Source: Cohnella phaseoli
Lineage (GTDB): Bacteria > Bacillota > Bacilli > Paenibacillales > Paenibacillaceae
Direction of reading: 5' to 3'
DNA: 64,000 bases
Assembly (NCBI RefSeq): GCF_003386235.1
Contig: NZ_QRDZ01000004.1
Span: 186,001 to 250,000, forward strand
In this document: one piece after another, positions 56,286-64,000 of the stretch
How positions within the stretch are numbered: position 1 is the stretch's first letter
Layout of the letters: each line of letters starts with the position of its first letter
The notes under the pieces: model-generated
What the model was told of the DNA's origin: nothing
The model's input: only the letters and a program-made list of their open reading frames with translations
The model's database searches: none
Program-made: the position numbers and the translations under genes

Positions 56286-57155
56286 ATGAGGAATAAAATC
56301 TGGACGTTGTTGTTTTTGGTTCCCGCCTTGTTTTTCTTTATCGCAACCGTGATTTATCCGTTGCTGTACAATTTTGTGCTTTCATTTACGAATTGGGACG
56401 GCTATTCGATGTCCGGCGTCCGGTTTATCGGATGGGACAATTACCGCAGTCTGTTCACGTTTCCGGATCTGCTGCAGCCGTTCGTCAATACGCTGAAATT
56501 CGCCGTTTTCACGACCGTTATCCAGAACCTGCTCCAGCTTCTGCTGGCGCTCGTTCTGGACAGCAAGCTGAAGACGAGAAGCTTCGCCCGCGTAGCCTTC
56601 TACATTCCCGCGCTGCTCAGCGGCGTCGTTCTGTCCTCGATCTTCACCTATCTGCTCGGCTACAACGGCGCCTTGAACGAGTTTTTGCGCTCCGCGGGCT
56701 TGGAATCCCTCGTGAACGACTGGTTCGGCAACGGAGATACGGCGCTCGGGCTGCTGATGGGCATCAACGTATGGCAGTGGACCGGCTTCGGGGCGATTAT
56801 CTACCTGGCGGCGCTGCAAGGCATTCCGACGGACTATTACGAAGCGGCGAAGATCGACGGCGCCGGGGCGGGCAGCAGGTTCCGCCACATTACGTTCCCG
56901 CTGCTCATGCCTGCGGTGACGATTCTGACCTTCCTCGGCATCTCCGGCGGACTTAAGCTGTTCGAGCTTCCGTTCATCATTACGAAGGGCGGGCCGGCCG
57001 GAGCGACGAACACGATCGCGACGTTCATCTTCTCTCTGAACGCGGGCGGAAGGGTCGCGCTGGCCTGCGCGATCAGCATAGTCTTGATGCTGTTCATTGC
57101 TTTGCTGACGGGGCTGCAGCTGTTCGTGACGCGCAAGCGGGAGGTGGAGGCATGA
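56286..57155 (+). CDS. CUT1 sugar ABC transporter permease (MalF/UgpA type)
   Basis: 289-residue permease with about six helices, the first at residues 5-30 (WTLLFLVPALFFFIATVIYPLLYNFVL). FTNWDGYSM follows, as in many family members. The EAA loop is YEAAKIDGAGAGSRFRHITFP. ITKGGPAGATNTIATFIF lies near residue 230. The start is 22 bp after the lipoprotein stop, with AAGGAAATCCGAG before it. It overlaps the next permease by four bases. Confidence 0.94.
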   Translation: MRNKIWTLLFLVPALFFFIATVIYPLLYNFVLSFTNWDGYSMSGVRFIGWDNYRSLFTFPDLLQPFVNTLKFAVFTTVIQNLLQLLLALVLDSKLKTRSFARVAFYIPALLSGVVLSSIFTYLLGYNGALNEFLRSAGLESLVNDWFGNGDTALGLLMGINVWQWTGFGAIIYLAALQGIPTDYYEAAKIDGAGAGSRFRHITFPLLMPAVTILTFLGISGGLKLFELPFIITKGGPAGATNTIATFIFSLNAGGRVALACAISIVLMLFIALLTGLQLFVTRKREVEA

Positions 57156-57979
57156 CGGCGACAAGCAAGCGTTGGCGCTGGCTGGCGGAGACGGCGCTGG
57201 GGGCGGCCGCGCTTCTGATGCTCCTTCCGCTGCTCTATATGACGGTGTCCAGCTTCAAGACGATGAAGGAAAACGCCAAGCCTCTGTCGCTTCCCGGCAG
57301 CTTGAACTGGGACAACTACGGCACTGTATTTACCGAATCCAATGTGTTCCGAATGTTCGGCAACAGTCTGTTCGTTACGACCGTATCGATGATCCTGATC
57401 GTTATCGTCGGTTCGATGGCCGGCTATGTGATCGGGCGTTCGCGGAAGCGGTGGGCGAACGGCGTGTACTTGTTTTTTCTCAGCGGAATGATGATCCCTT
57501 TTATCGGCTCGATCGTTCCGATGTACCAGATGGTCAAATCGCTGCATATGATCGACAATTTGCTGCTGCTCATTCTGATTCCGATCGGAGGAGCGATGCC
57601 GATGGTCATTCTGATCTACACCGGCTTCGTCAAATCCGTGCCGCGGGAATTGGAGGAGTCGGCTCACATCGACGGAAGCGGCTTTCTGCGAACCTATTTT
57701 CATATTGTGTTTCCGCTGCTGCTTCCCGCGACTTCGGCGGTCGTTATCACCAATATTATCGCGCTGTGGAACGACTTCATGACGCCGCTTCTGTTCATCT
57801 CTTCGGAGAGCAAGCATACGATCGCCCTCGGCATCTATGCGTTCATGTCCGAGAAGACAAAAGATTGGGGAGCGGTCTATGCGCTAACGACGGTGACCGT
57901 CATGCCTCTGGTGCTTGTTTTCCTGTTCGGCCAGAAGCAATTCTATAAAGGCATTACGAGCGGCGCTGTTAAAGGTTAG
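57152..57979 (+). CDS. CUT1 sugar ABC transporter permease (MalG/UgpE type)
   Basis: 275-residue partner permease. The first helix is at about 12-32 (ETALGAAALLMLLPLLYMTVSSF). MIPFIGSIVPMYQMVKSLHM is the conserved middle segment. The EAA loop is EESAHIDGSGFLRTYFHIVFP, and the C-terminus is FYKGITSGAVKG. It starts within the stop of the previous gene. It is the last gene of the fourth transporter operon, with a MITE-like palindromic element 21 bp downstream that may also end transcription. Confidence 0.93.
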   Translation: MTATSKRWRWLAETALGAAALLMLLPLLYMTVSSFKTMKENAKPLSLPGSLNWDNYGTVFTESNVFRMFGNSLFVTTVSMILIVIVGSMAGYVIGRSRKRWANGVYLFFLSGMMIPFIGSIVPMYQMVKSLHMIDNLLLLILIPIGGAMPMVILIYTGFVKSVPRELEESAHIDGSGFLRTYFHIVFPLLLPATSAVVITNIIALWNDFMTPLLFISSESKHTIALGIYAFMSEKTKDWGAVYALTTVTVMPLVLVFLFGQKQFYKGITSGAVKG

Positions 57980-58000
57980 CCGGGACGATCGCGAATGGGG

Positions 58001-58209
58001 CTGTCTCATAAGTAAACAGAGTCGAACCAAATGATTATCATCGACGGTTAATGTCGAGGGCATCTATCTCCTTCCGATGCTATACGATCCCGAAACCTGA
58101 ATGGGTAAACCCGTGATAAGGTGGTTTCAGGACCGTATGAGGCAGTCTCCAGGAGATAGATGCCCTTCTTTTTCATCGATAATCTTCTACGCCCTTACAT
58201 ACGAGACAG
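58001..58209. mobile_element. 209-bp palindromic MITE-like element
   Basis: Ends CTGTCTCATAAGTAA (58001-58015) and TTACATACGAGACAG (58195-58209) are inverted repeats at 13 of 15 positions. Inside, GGGCATCTATCTCCT (58058-58072) pairs perfectly with AGGAGATAGATGCCC (58151-58165). A third pair (ATACGATCCCGAAACC against its partner ending near 58138) matches at 14 of 16 positions, and GGGTAAACCC is at the centre. The whole element can fold into one long hairpin. There is no gene inside. No clear target-site duplication was found. It fills most of the gap before the esterase promoter. Confidence 0.6.
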
Positions 58210-58269
58210 TTTTATTGGACAATGGGAAGATCCCCGAGGGTTGGGCGGGGCTTTTCGTCACGAATGTTA

Positions 58270-58326
58270 TTGACAGAAGAAATCCGGGCTTTGTATAATA
58301 TAAAACAAAGGTAAAAGCTTTTACCT
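58270..58326 (+). promoter_or_regulatory. Strong promoter with LacI-type operator before the esterase gene
   Basis: TTGACA (58270-58275) and TATAAT (58294-58299) with an 18-bp spacer form a near-perfect sigma-A promoter. A perfect 18-bp palindrome AGGTAAAAGCTTTTACCT (58309-58326) begins just after the expected transcription start. A strong promoter blocked by an operator at +1 is typical of repression by a LacI/GalR-family protein. The same core occurs at 59798. No LacI-type gene is inside the window. Confidence 0.85.
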
Positions 58327-58365
58327 AATTAAACGAGGTGCGTGTCATTAGATAGGAGGGGCATA

Positions 58366-59754
58366 TTGCCGAAAATCGTAATCGAAGAGCCGGTTCCTCA
58401 TCGCATATTTCAAAGAAATTCGGATGATCGGGCAGATATCTCTTTCTCTCTCGTCGTCATGGAAGCGTTTCAAGGCAAGGTGGAAATTCGGATATCCGAT
58501 TCATCATGGCAAACGGTAGGGAGAGTCAATCAATCGCTCGAACGCTTTAAGGACAAGATTGAAAGCGTTGCCGTTGGCCAACATTTCGTGGAAGCGCGGA
58601 TCATTCACGAGCAAACGGGCGAAGTTCTGGAAGAGACGCGGATCGATCCGATATTCGTAGGCGACTTATGGCTCTTGGCGGGGCAATCCAACATGGAAGG
58701 CTGCGGCAAACTCATCGACTGCGAACAACCGCAATCCGGCGTCAGTTGCTTTTATTTCGGAGACCGTTGGGATATCGCGGTCGATCCGCTAAGCTGGCAG
58801 CTTGAGTCGGACGATCCGGTTCATTGGGGCGATACGGCAGACAGGCAGAAGGCTATTCGGGATCATCGGGAGCATCGGGTTAACGGAAGCGGTCTCGGGC
58901 TTGCTTTCGGCAAACATCTACTACGGGAGACGGGCGTTCCCATCGGACTGATTATGGTTGCGCATGGCGGCACTTCGATGACTCAGTGGGATCCCGGGCT
59001 TGCCGATCAAGGCGGAAGATCTTTGTACGGATCCATGCTGCGCATTATTCAAGTCGTCGGAGGCAAGGTAAAGGGATGTTTATGGTATCAAGGCGAGAGC
59101 GATGCGACAAGCGCGGATTCGCCGCATTATTTCGAGCGGTTCAGAAATTTCGTGCAGAGTCTTCGTCTGGACGCCATGGATTCCGCTCTTCCCTTTATTT
59201 ATGCTCAATTGGCGCCTGTATTCATCACGCTTGGCACCCTTCCGGATTGGCCGGAAGAGTCACAATGGAACAAAATACAGCACGAACAGCTTCGAATGGA
59301 AAGTGAGTTGGAACGCATTCGTCTTGTGCCCGCCATCGATGCCAAGCTCGACGATTTTATTCACGTCTCCACGGAATCGTTAAGAGAGATCGGCCGAAGA
59401 ATGGCTTGGGCGGCAATGGAAATCGCATACGGCCGGCCTATGGTTCGATCCGGTCCTCGCCTGTTGGGAACGTCATGGAATCGCGCCAGGACGGAGCTTC
59501 TATTGGATCTGGCTGGGGTAAACGGAGCTTTACGGCCGGTTGACAAAGTATTCGGATTTCGTTTGACGAGCGAAGGCGCTCCGGTGCCATTCGAAGCTTG
59601 CGTGTCGGATGATCGCAGTCAGATCGTGCTTCGATTTAGGGCTCCGGCTCCAGAAAATTGCGAATTATGCCACGGATCAGGGCTTAACCCCGTCATCAAT
59701 GCAAGAGATGAATTGGGGATACCTTTGGTTGTATTCGGACCGATTCTCGTATAA
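58366..59754 (+). CDS. SGNH carbohydrate esterase (sialate O-acetylesterase-like, SASA domain)
   Basis: 462 residues. After an N-terminal beta region, LLAGQSNMEG carries the nucleophile Ser108. GGTSMTQWDPG, LWYQGESDA and the late IDAKLDDFIHVSTESLREIGRR complete the blocks of the SASA/CE6 group, with Asp and His of the catalytic triad in the last. No signal peptide is seen. The TTG at 58366 has AGGAGGGG upstream; a GTG at 58342 is possible but has a poor ribosome site. The likely job is removal of acetyl or other acyl groups from an imported or surface glycan before the mannosidase acts. The exact substrate is unknown. Confidence 0.85.
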   Translation: MPKIVIEEPVPHRIFQRNSDDRADISFSLVVMEAFQGKVEIRISDSSWQTVGRVNQSLERFKDKIESVAVGQHFVEARIIHEQTGEVLEETRIDPIFVGDLWLLAGQSNMEGCGKLIDCEQPQSGVSCFYFGDRWDIAVDPLSWQLESDDPVHWGDTADRQKAIRDHREHRVNGSGLGLAFGKHLLRETGVPIGLIMVAHGGTSMTQWDPGLADQGGRSLYGSMLRIIQVVGGKVKGCLWYQGESDATSADSPHYFERFRNFVQSLRLDAMDSALPFIYAQLAPVFITLGTLPDWPEESQWNKIQHEQLRMESELERIRLVPAIDAKLDDFIHVSTESLREIGRRMAWAAMEIAYGRPMVRSGPRLLGTSWNRARTELLLDLAGVNGALRPVDKVFGFRLTSEGAPVPFEACVSDDRSQIVLRFRAPAPENCELCHGSGLNPVINARDELGIPLVVFGPILV

Positions 59755-59758
59755 ATGT

Positions 59759-59779
59759 CCGGACCCTAAGAGGGTCTGG
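59759..59779 (+). terminator. Weak stem-loop after the esterase gene
   Basis: CCGGACCC and GGGTCTGG pair with one G-T pair around a five-base loop. No clear T-run follows, so it may be a processing or pausing site and not a full terminator. Confidence 0.4.
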
Positions 59780-59797
59780 ATTAATTATCCATTTTAA

Positions 59798-59811
59798 GTA
59801 AAAGCTTTTAC
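59798..59811 (+). promoter_or_regulatory. Second LacI-type operator, before the Gfo/Idh/MocA gene
   Basis: GTAAAAGCTTTTAC is a perfect 14-bp palindrome identical to the core of the operator at 58309-58326. It lies 25 bp before the start codon. No strong promoter is seen just upstream, so it may reinforce repression of the read-through transcript or cover a weak promoter. Confidence 0.75.
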
Positions 59812-59836
59812 CACCATAGAACGAGGAGACAGAAAA

Positions 59837-60874
59837 ATGAAAGTGAATCTGATCGGCGCGGGAAATATCGCGGAATACCATGCGCGTTCTATTAAAGCAT
59901 TAGGATACGAGCTCGGCATAATAGCGGATTTTAACGAAAAAGCGGCGAAAGCGCTAGCCGAGAAATACGGAAGCAGATGGACGACCAGCACGGATTCGCT
60001 ATTATCCGAGCAAGCGGACCTTGTAACCGTGGCCGTGCCGAATGCTTACCACTTCGTAGTAGCCAGCGCGGCACTAAGTTCGGGTCACGCCGTACTGTGC
60101 GAGAAACCGATGACGCGATCGGCCGACCATTCCAAGCGTTTAGTCGAACTGGTCAAACAAACGGGATGCCCCTTTTTCGTCGGTTATATGAAGCGCATGC
60201 ACCCGACGGTCCAGAAGTTCGCGGACTTTTCGTCGCGAATCGGACAAATGAGAAGCGGTTTGGTTCGGGTTTATCATCCCATGCCGAGAGAAAGCTGGCC
60301 GATGATTACCGAGCAGCTTGCGAAATTTCCAAGTACGCCTATGGATGGCGTGTTCGTTAATTCGGGGAGCCATATGCTCGATCTGCTGCTGAAATTCGCG
60401 GGTCCTGTGAAGAAAGTAATGGCGGCACGAATGCAATACGAAGACGGTTGTTATCCGAAAGCGGACAAGCTAGCCCATGCGCTGCTGGAGATGGAGAACG
60501 GTGCGACGATTGTCGTAGAATGCGGCTGGCTTCCGTTGTCCGGCGTTGGAAAAAGAGAGAACGGATGGGATGAATTGTTGGAGCTTCGCGGGGAGTCTGG
60601 ACTGGCCACCCTGCATACGACCTGGTGGGAGCGGCCGCAGTTCGAATCTCCCGTGGCCGAACTGTGGGACGAATCGATCAAATCAAAGGAGTCGTATATC
60701 GGAGGCATGATCGACAATTTTCAGGAGGAATACCGTTGGATCGAGAAAGCCCTTGCCGGCGAAAATACGCCGCTAGCATCGGCGGAAGAAGCGTACGCGG
60801 TGGATCGATTAATCGACGATATTTTCGAGGCGGCAGGCGTTCCGATCCATGTAGAAGGAGTTTTGTCAGAATGA
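59837..60874 (+). CDS. Gfo/Idh/MocA-family oxidoreductase
   Basis: 345 residues. The N-terminal Rossmann fold has GAGNIAEYH (residues 8-16) for NAD(P). VLCEKPMTRS, near residue 92, carries the conserved Glu-Lys-Pro. The C-terminal alpha/beta domain contains GVFVNSGSHMLDLLLKF, with the catalytic His typical of sugar or inositol dehydrogenases. AACGAGGAGACAG precedes the ATG. It overlaps the following GH38 gene by four bases and shares operator control with the esterase. It probably oxidises or epimerises a sugar derived from the glycan degraded by this operon. Confidence 0.92.
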   Translation: MKVNLIGAGNIAEYHARSIKALGYELGIIADFNEKAAKALAEKYGSRWTTSTDSLLSEQADLVTVAVPNAYHFVVASAALSSGHAVLCEKPMTRSADHSKRLVELVKQTGCPFFVGYMKRMHPTVQKFADFSSRIGQMRSGLVRVYHPMPRESWPMITEQLAKFPSTPMDGVFVNSGSHMLDLLLKFAGPVKKVMAARMQYEDGCYPKADKLAHALLEMENGATIVVECGWLPLSGVGKRENGWDELLELRGESGLATLHTTWWERPQFESPVAELWDESIKSKESYIGGMIDNFQEEYRWIEKALAGENTPLASAEEAYAVDRLIDDIFEAAGVPIHVEGVLSE

Positions 60875-63800
60875 GCGCGGCGCACCGGGCGGATCGCGTG
60901 GATTGGAGAGAAAAGCTTGAGCTTATCCGGAACGAGCTGCAGGCAAAAGGCAAGGCACTGCAAGGAGCTTTCAAGCTAAAAGAATGGCGGACAACGACGG
61001 GAGAGAGGACGCCGGAGCAAGCGTTGGACGAGCACGCGAACTGGCCTGAACATTCCTTGGTGTACGCTTGGTCACCGCGGGATGGCGATCGGATGTTCTT
61101 TAACCGCGTCTCCGTGCCGGCCATGGTGATGGGTATCCCCCTTCTTTCCTCCCAAATTGGCTTGGAGCTGTGGTTGAATATTGGGGCCGCGGTTTATGTC
61201 AACGGCGAAGCGGTCTACCAGGTCGATTACTGGGCGGATACGCAAGTCGTGCCGATCGAGTTAACGAAGTCGGCAGGCGGAAACGATACATTCGACTTAT
61301 TTATTCAATGTAAACAAGGAGACGGCTTCGGTTATTTCCAGATGGCGGACATTCGCATCGACGCTTTGGACGAATGGATCTTTCAACTGGATACATTGGA
61401 GGAGGAGCTGGGATTCGTCCGGTTTTTGATCGAGAACGGCGATATCTCGGAAGAGGTCATAGCCGGAACGCTGCATGAAGCATTGGAAGCATTCGATCAT
61501 GACGCCTTAATAAACAATCGTTGGGAAGCTGTGGAAGCGAACATAAAGGAACTCCGTTTCCGCTTATCCTTCCTTCGTCCTTATGCCAAATCTTATAAAG
61601 TGCATCTGGTCGCTCATGCTCACATCGATATGAATTGGCTGTGGCCATGGAGCGAAACGGAGAGCTTGATCGTTCGGGATTTCGAAGCGATGCTCGGGAT
61701 CATGGAGGAATTTCCCCAAGTTTGTTTCTCCCATAGCCAGGCTGCGACATACCGACTCGTTCAGAGCCGTTATCCGAAGCTTTGGGAACGGGTAAAGCGT
61801 CAAGTGGAACGGGGCGTCTGGGACGTGACCGCCTCCACGTGGGTGGAGGGAGATCTGAACCTGTCGGGGTACGAGTCGCTCGTTCGTCAGTTCCTTCTCG
61901 GCAAATCGTACGCCCGAGAACAGCTAGGCGTAGATCCTATCGTCTGCTGGGAGCCGGATACGTTTGGACATCCGGCCACGATGCCACAAGTGCTGGCCGG
62001 AGCGGGCATTAAGTATTACTACCACAGCAGAGCCGGGCGGGGGATTCCCGTGTATTGGTGGGAAGGGGCAGAGGGTTCGCATATTCTCGTCTATAACGAG
62101 CCCAGTCCGACGGGGTACATGGGCCGCATTTTCGCTACGCGGATCGTTCCCGGATTAACGGCATTGGCGCGAAGCTACGGTTTAAAAACGGATATGTACG
62201 TCTACGGAATCGGCGATCATGGAGGCGGGGCAACGCGACAGGACGTGTTACGGGCGATAAGGCTGAATGAAAGTCCGCTTCTTCCGCGTTTCGAATTTAG
62301 CAGAACGGTCGATTTTTATGAGGAACTGGAACGGTTCGGCTCGCGTTTTCCCGTCATTCGAGGAGAACTGAATCCGATCTTTACGGGCTGCTACTCCAGC
62401 CATGGGGATATCAAGAGAGCGAACCGTCGAACGGAACACGCCCTCGTGCAAGCGGAGACTCTCTCGTCTATCGCCGATATTCGCCACTGGTCTCTTAGGA
62501 AATCTCCCGAAGTCGGAGCGGGTGGGGACCGCATCGGGGAGCAGCTAGCCGAAGCTTGGCAGAGGCAATGCTTTAACCAGTTTCACGACATCCTGTGCGG
62601 TTGCTCTATTCGGTCCACTTACGACGAGGCCGTACCGGCTGCCGAACAAGCGGAGAAAACGGCAGAACTCGTTAGTCGGAAAATGATGAGGCGGATTAAC
62701 GAGGCTTCTGCAGAGTCGCCGTCCGCCAAAAAAAATCGAGAGCAGACGCACGAAACCTTGGTCGTCTTTAATACACTGTCCTGGCATCGCACGGACGCGG
62801 TTGTCTTGCGACGGGAGGATTACCCCGACGCCGAGCATTGGAAGGACGGGGATTGGCTTGAGGATGAGGCGGGCAAACGAGCCGATCTTCAATGCACCGG
62901 GGGGGAGATTGTATTCGTAGCAAAGGGGATCCCCCCGCATGGGTATAAGGCTTATCGTTACTACAGAGCCTCCGAGGCGCCGAAGACGAACCCGGATTGG
63001 AGCATTCTCTTGTCTCCATTTGGAAATCCGATCCTGGACATCGGCAGGTACCGCACGGAAATCGACCATGAATCCGGCACGATCATCGACTTGAAGGACA
63101 AAGAGTCGGGAAAGCGCTACAGTTACCCGCATGAATGGTCCGACCGATCGCCAAAGGGAAAACTGAATTTGCTAGAGGTTCAGTACGAAGCTCCCCATGC
63201 GATGTCCGCATGGATCATTGGAACGATCTCCGGGACGAGACGTCTCGTCGAAGGGGCCGACGTCCGCATGCTTCATCAAGGGCCGGTATTTCAGGCAGTC
63301 GAAATCAAGCATCGATTCAACGAATCGGAGATTTGTCAGCAGATCCGGGTTTACCGGGAGCTGAACCGCATCGATTTTCCGACAGTGGTCGATTGGCGAG
63401 AGCAGGGTTCGGGAACTCGGGAAGCCCCGATGTTGCGAGTATCGTTTACGCCTTGCATTAAGGCTGCGGAGCATACTTCTCATATCCCGTTCGGCACGAT
63501 CGAACGACCGGCGGACGGAACGGAGATTCCCGCGCTGCATTGGATCGACGTGTCCGAATCGGCAGGAGATGAGGGTTACGGAATGACCTTGCTCAATACC
63601 GCCAAATACGGGCACTCGATTCAAGGGAATACGATGACGATGACCTTAATCCGTAGCTCGTACGAGCCGGATAACTCGGGGGACGTAGGCCGTCATGAAT
63701 TCACTTACTCCGTTTATCCTCATTCAGGGAATTGGAGGAAGTCGCATTCCGATCGAAGGGGATGGGAGATCAACCAGCCTTTGAAAGCGATTCTTCTTCA

Positions 63801-64000
63801 CTCGAATGAGTGCGTGAGAGCCGACTGTTTCAGCGCTTTGCAAGTGGAGGAGCTCACCGCGGACGGCTGGAGGGAGGCGACAGGGACGATCGTCTCCGCG
63901 TTCAAACCTTCCGAAAGGGTCGGGGGCGGCAATGTCAAAACGGTCCGACTCGTTCAAATGCATGGAAACGCCGTCCAAATACGTATCCGTGCTGCCATGC
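60871..64000 (+). CDS. Alpha-mannosidase, glycoside hydrolase family 38 (C-terminus beyond window)
   Basis: At least 1043 residues, open to the end of the window. After an N-terminal region of ~240 residues, VAHAHIDMNWLWPW supplies the metal ligands His249, His251 and Asp253. The nucleophile is Asp363 in EPDTFGHPATMPQVL. NQFHDILCGCS, near residue 570, is the conserved helical-domain motif, and beta-sandwich domains follow. The N-terminal extension and HAHIDMNW motif mark a different subgroup from the mannosidase at 21735 (HTHWDREW, 917 residues), closer to the large eukaryote-like alpha-mannosidases. The ATG overlaps the stop of the oxidoreductase gene. Role: release of mannose from alpha-mannosides in the LacI-controlled operon. 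Confidence 0.93.
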   Translation, partial: MSAAHRADRVDWREKLELIRNELQAKGKALQGAFKLKEWRTTTGERTPEQALDEHANWPEHSLVYAWSPRDGDRMFFNRVSVPAMVMGIPLLSSQIGLELWLNIGAAVYVNGEAVYQVDYWADTQVVPIELTKSAGGNDTFDLFIQCKQGDGFGYFQMADIRIDALDEWIFQLDTLEEELGFVRFLIENGDISEEVIAGTLHEALEAFDHDALINNRWEAVEANIKELRFRLSFLRPYAKSYKVHLVAHAHIDMNWLWPWSETESLIVRDFEAMLGIMEEFPQVCFSHSQAATYRLVQSRYPKLWERVKRQVERGVWDVTASTWVEGDLNLSGYESLVRQFLLGKSYAREQLGVDPIVCWEPDTFGHPATMPQVLAGAGIKYYYHSRAGRGIPVYWWEGAEGSHILVYNEPSPTGYMGRIFATRIVPGLTALARSYGLKTDMYVYGIGDHGGGATRQDVLRAIRLNESPLLPRFEFSRTVDFYEELERFGSRFPVIRGELNPIFTGCYSSHGDIKRANRRTEHALVQAETLSSIADIRHWSLRKSPEVGAGGDRIGEQLAEAWQRQCFNQFHDILCGCSIRSTYDEAVPAAEQAEKTAELVSRKMMRRINEASAESPSAKKNREQTHETLVVFNTLSWHRTDAVVLRREDYPDAEHWKDGDWLEDEAGKRADLQCTGGEIVFVAKGIPPHGYKAYRYYRASEAPKTNPDWSILLSPFGNPILDIGRYRTEIDHESGTIIDLKDKESGKRYSYPHEWSDRSPKGKLNLLEVQYEAPHAMSAWIIGTISGTRRLVEGADVRMLHQGPVFQAVEIKHRFNESEICQQIRVYRELNRIDFPTVVDWREQGSGTREAPMLRVSFTPCIKAAEHTSHIPFGTIERPADGTEIPALHWIDVSESAGDEGYGMTLLNTAKYGHSIQGNTMTMTLIRSSYEPDNSGDVGRHEFTYSVYPHSGNWRKSHSDRRGWEINQPLKAILLHSNECVRADCFSALQVEELTADGWREATGTIVSAFKPSERVGGGNVKTVRLVQMHGNAVQIRIRAAM

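Noticed and set aside
58101..58298. 65-codon frame in the MITE-like element
   Set aside because: It is inside a long palindrome and runs into the esterase promoter; no ribosome site.

Overview
The window looks like a chromosomal stretch from a high-GC member of the Paenibacillaceae (Paenibacillus/Cohnella type). This is inferred from the gene content and not from a marker gene: repeated YesM-type histidine kinase plus AraC-type (YesN-like) response regulator pairs, lipoprotein-dependent CUT1 sugar ABC transporters without their own ATPase, GGAGG ribosome binding sites with frequent TTG/GTG starts, an SLH-anchored extracellular enzyme and a CTC/L25 protein. No rRNA, tRNA, phage or CRISPR was seen.

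Layout. (1) 1-11.77 kb: sensor kinase (cut by the window edge) and response regulator, then a probable operon of solute-binding lipoprotein, two permeases, GH2 beta-galactosidase, SDR oxidoreductase and a divergent GcvPA/GcvPB-like PLP enzyme pair, closed by a terminator. (2) 11.79-13.55 kb: array of nine 51-bp hairpin repeats, then an MFS transporter. (3) 13.6-21.0 kb: second kinase/regulator pair, solute-binding protein, two permeases and an EEP-fold phosphodiesterase. (4) 21.0-25.8 kb: second array of nine 51-bp hairpin repeats, a minus-strand GH38 alpha-mannosidase and a divergent AraR-like GntR regulator. (5) 25.8-33.9 kb: GT-C membrane protein, ABC transporter with a FtsX-type permease plus OmpR-type regulator and small intramembrane-sensing kinase, a two-gene insert with a retropepsin-like protease flanked by a 23-bp direct duplication, and L25/CTC. 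(6) 33.9-46.2 kb: a 42-bp repeat array in the probable leader of a secreted multidomain protein, a minus-strand kinase/regulator pair, and a divergent LplB/LplC/lipoprotein transporter followed by a GH31 enzyme. (7) 46.3-58.0 kb: a 1609-residue SLH-anchored glycosidase-like protein, a fourth kinase/regulator pair and a fourth CUT1 transporter. (8) 58.0-64.0 kb: a 209-bp palindromic MITE-like element, then a set of SGNH carbohydrate esterase, Gfo/Idh/MocA oxidoreductase and a second GH38 alpha-mannosidase (cut by the window edge), preceded by two copies of a palindromic LacI-type operator.

How it works together. This is a glycan-foraging region. Extracellular enzymes release oligosaccharides, lipoprotein receptors and permeases import them (presumably using an MsmX-like ATPase encoded elsewhere), and cytoplasmic glycosidases and oxidoreductases process them. 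Each kinase/regulator pair sits next to its transporter. In front of the transporter genes I find tandem direct repeats 19-23 bp apart next to the -35/-10 region. For the third and fourth pairs the same tandem site also precedes a neighbouring extracellular-enzyme gene, so local regulons can be read from the sequence. Probable CcpA (cre) sites overlap two of these promoters. The least explained items are the three hairpin tandem arrays, the divergent glycine-decarboxylase-like pair and the 23-bp-flanked retropepsin insert.
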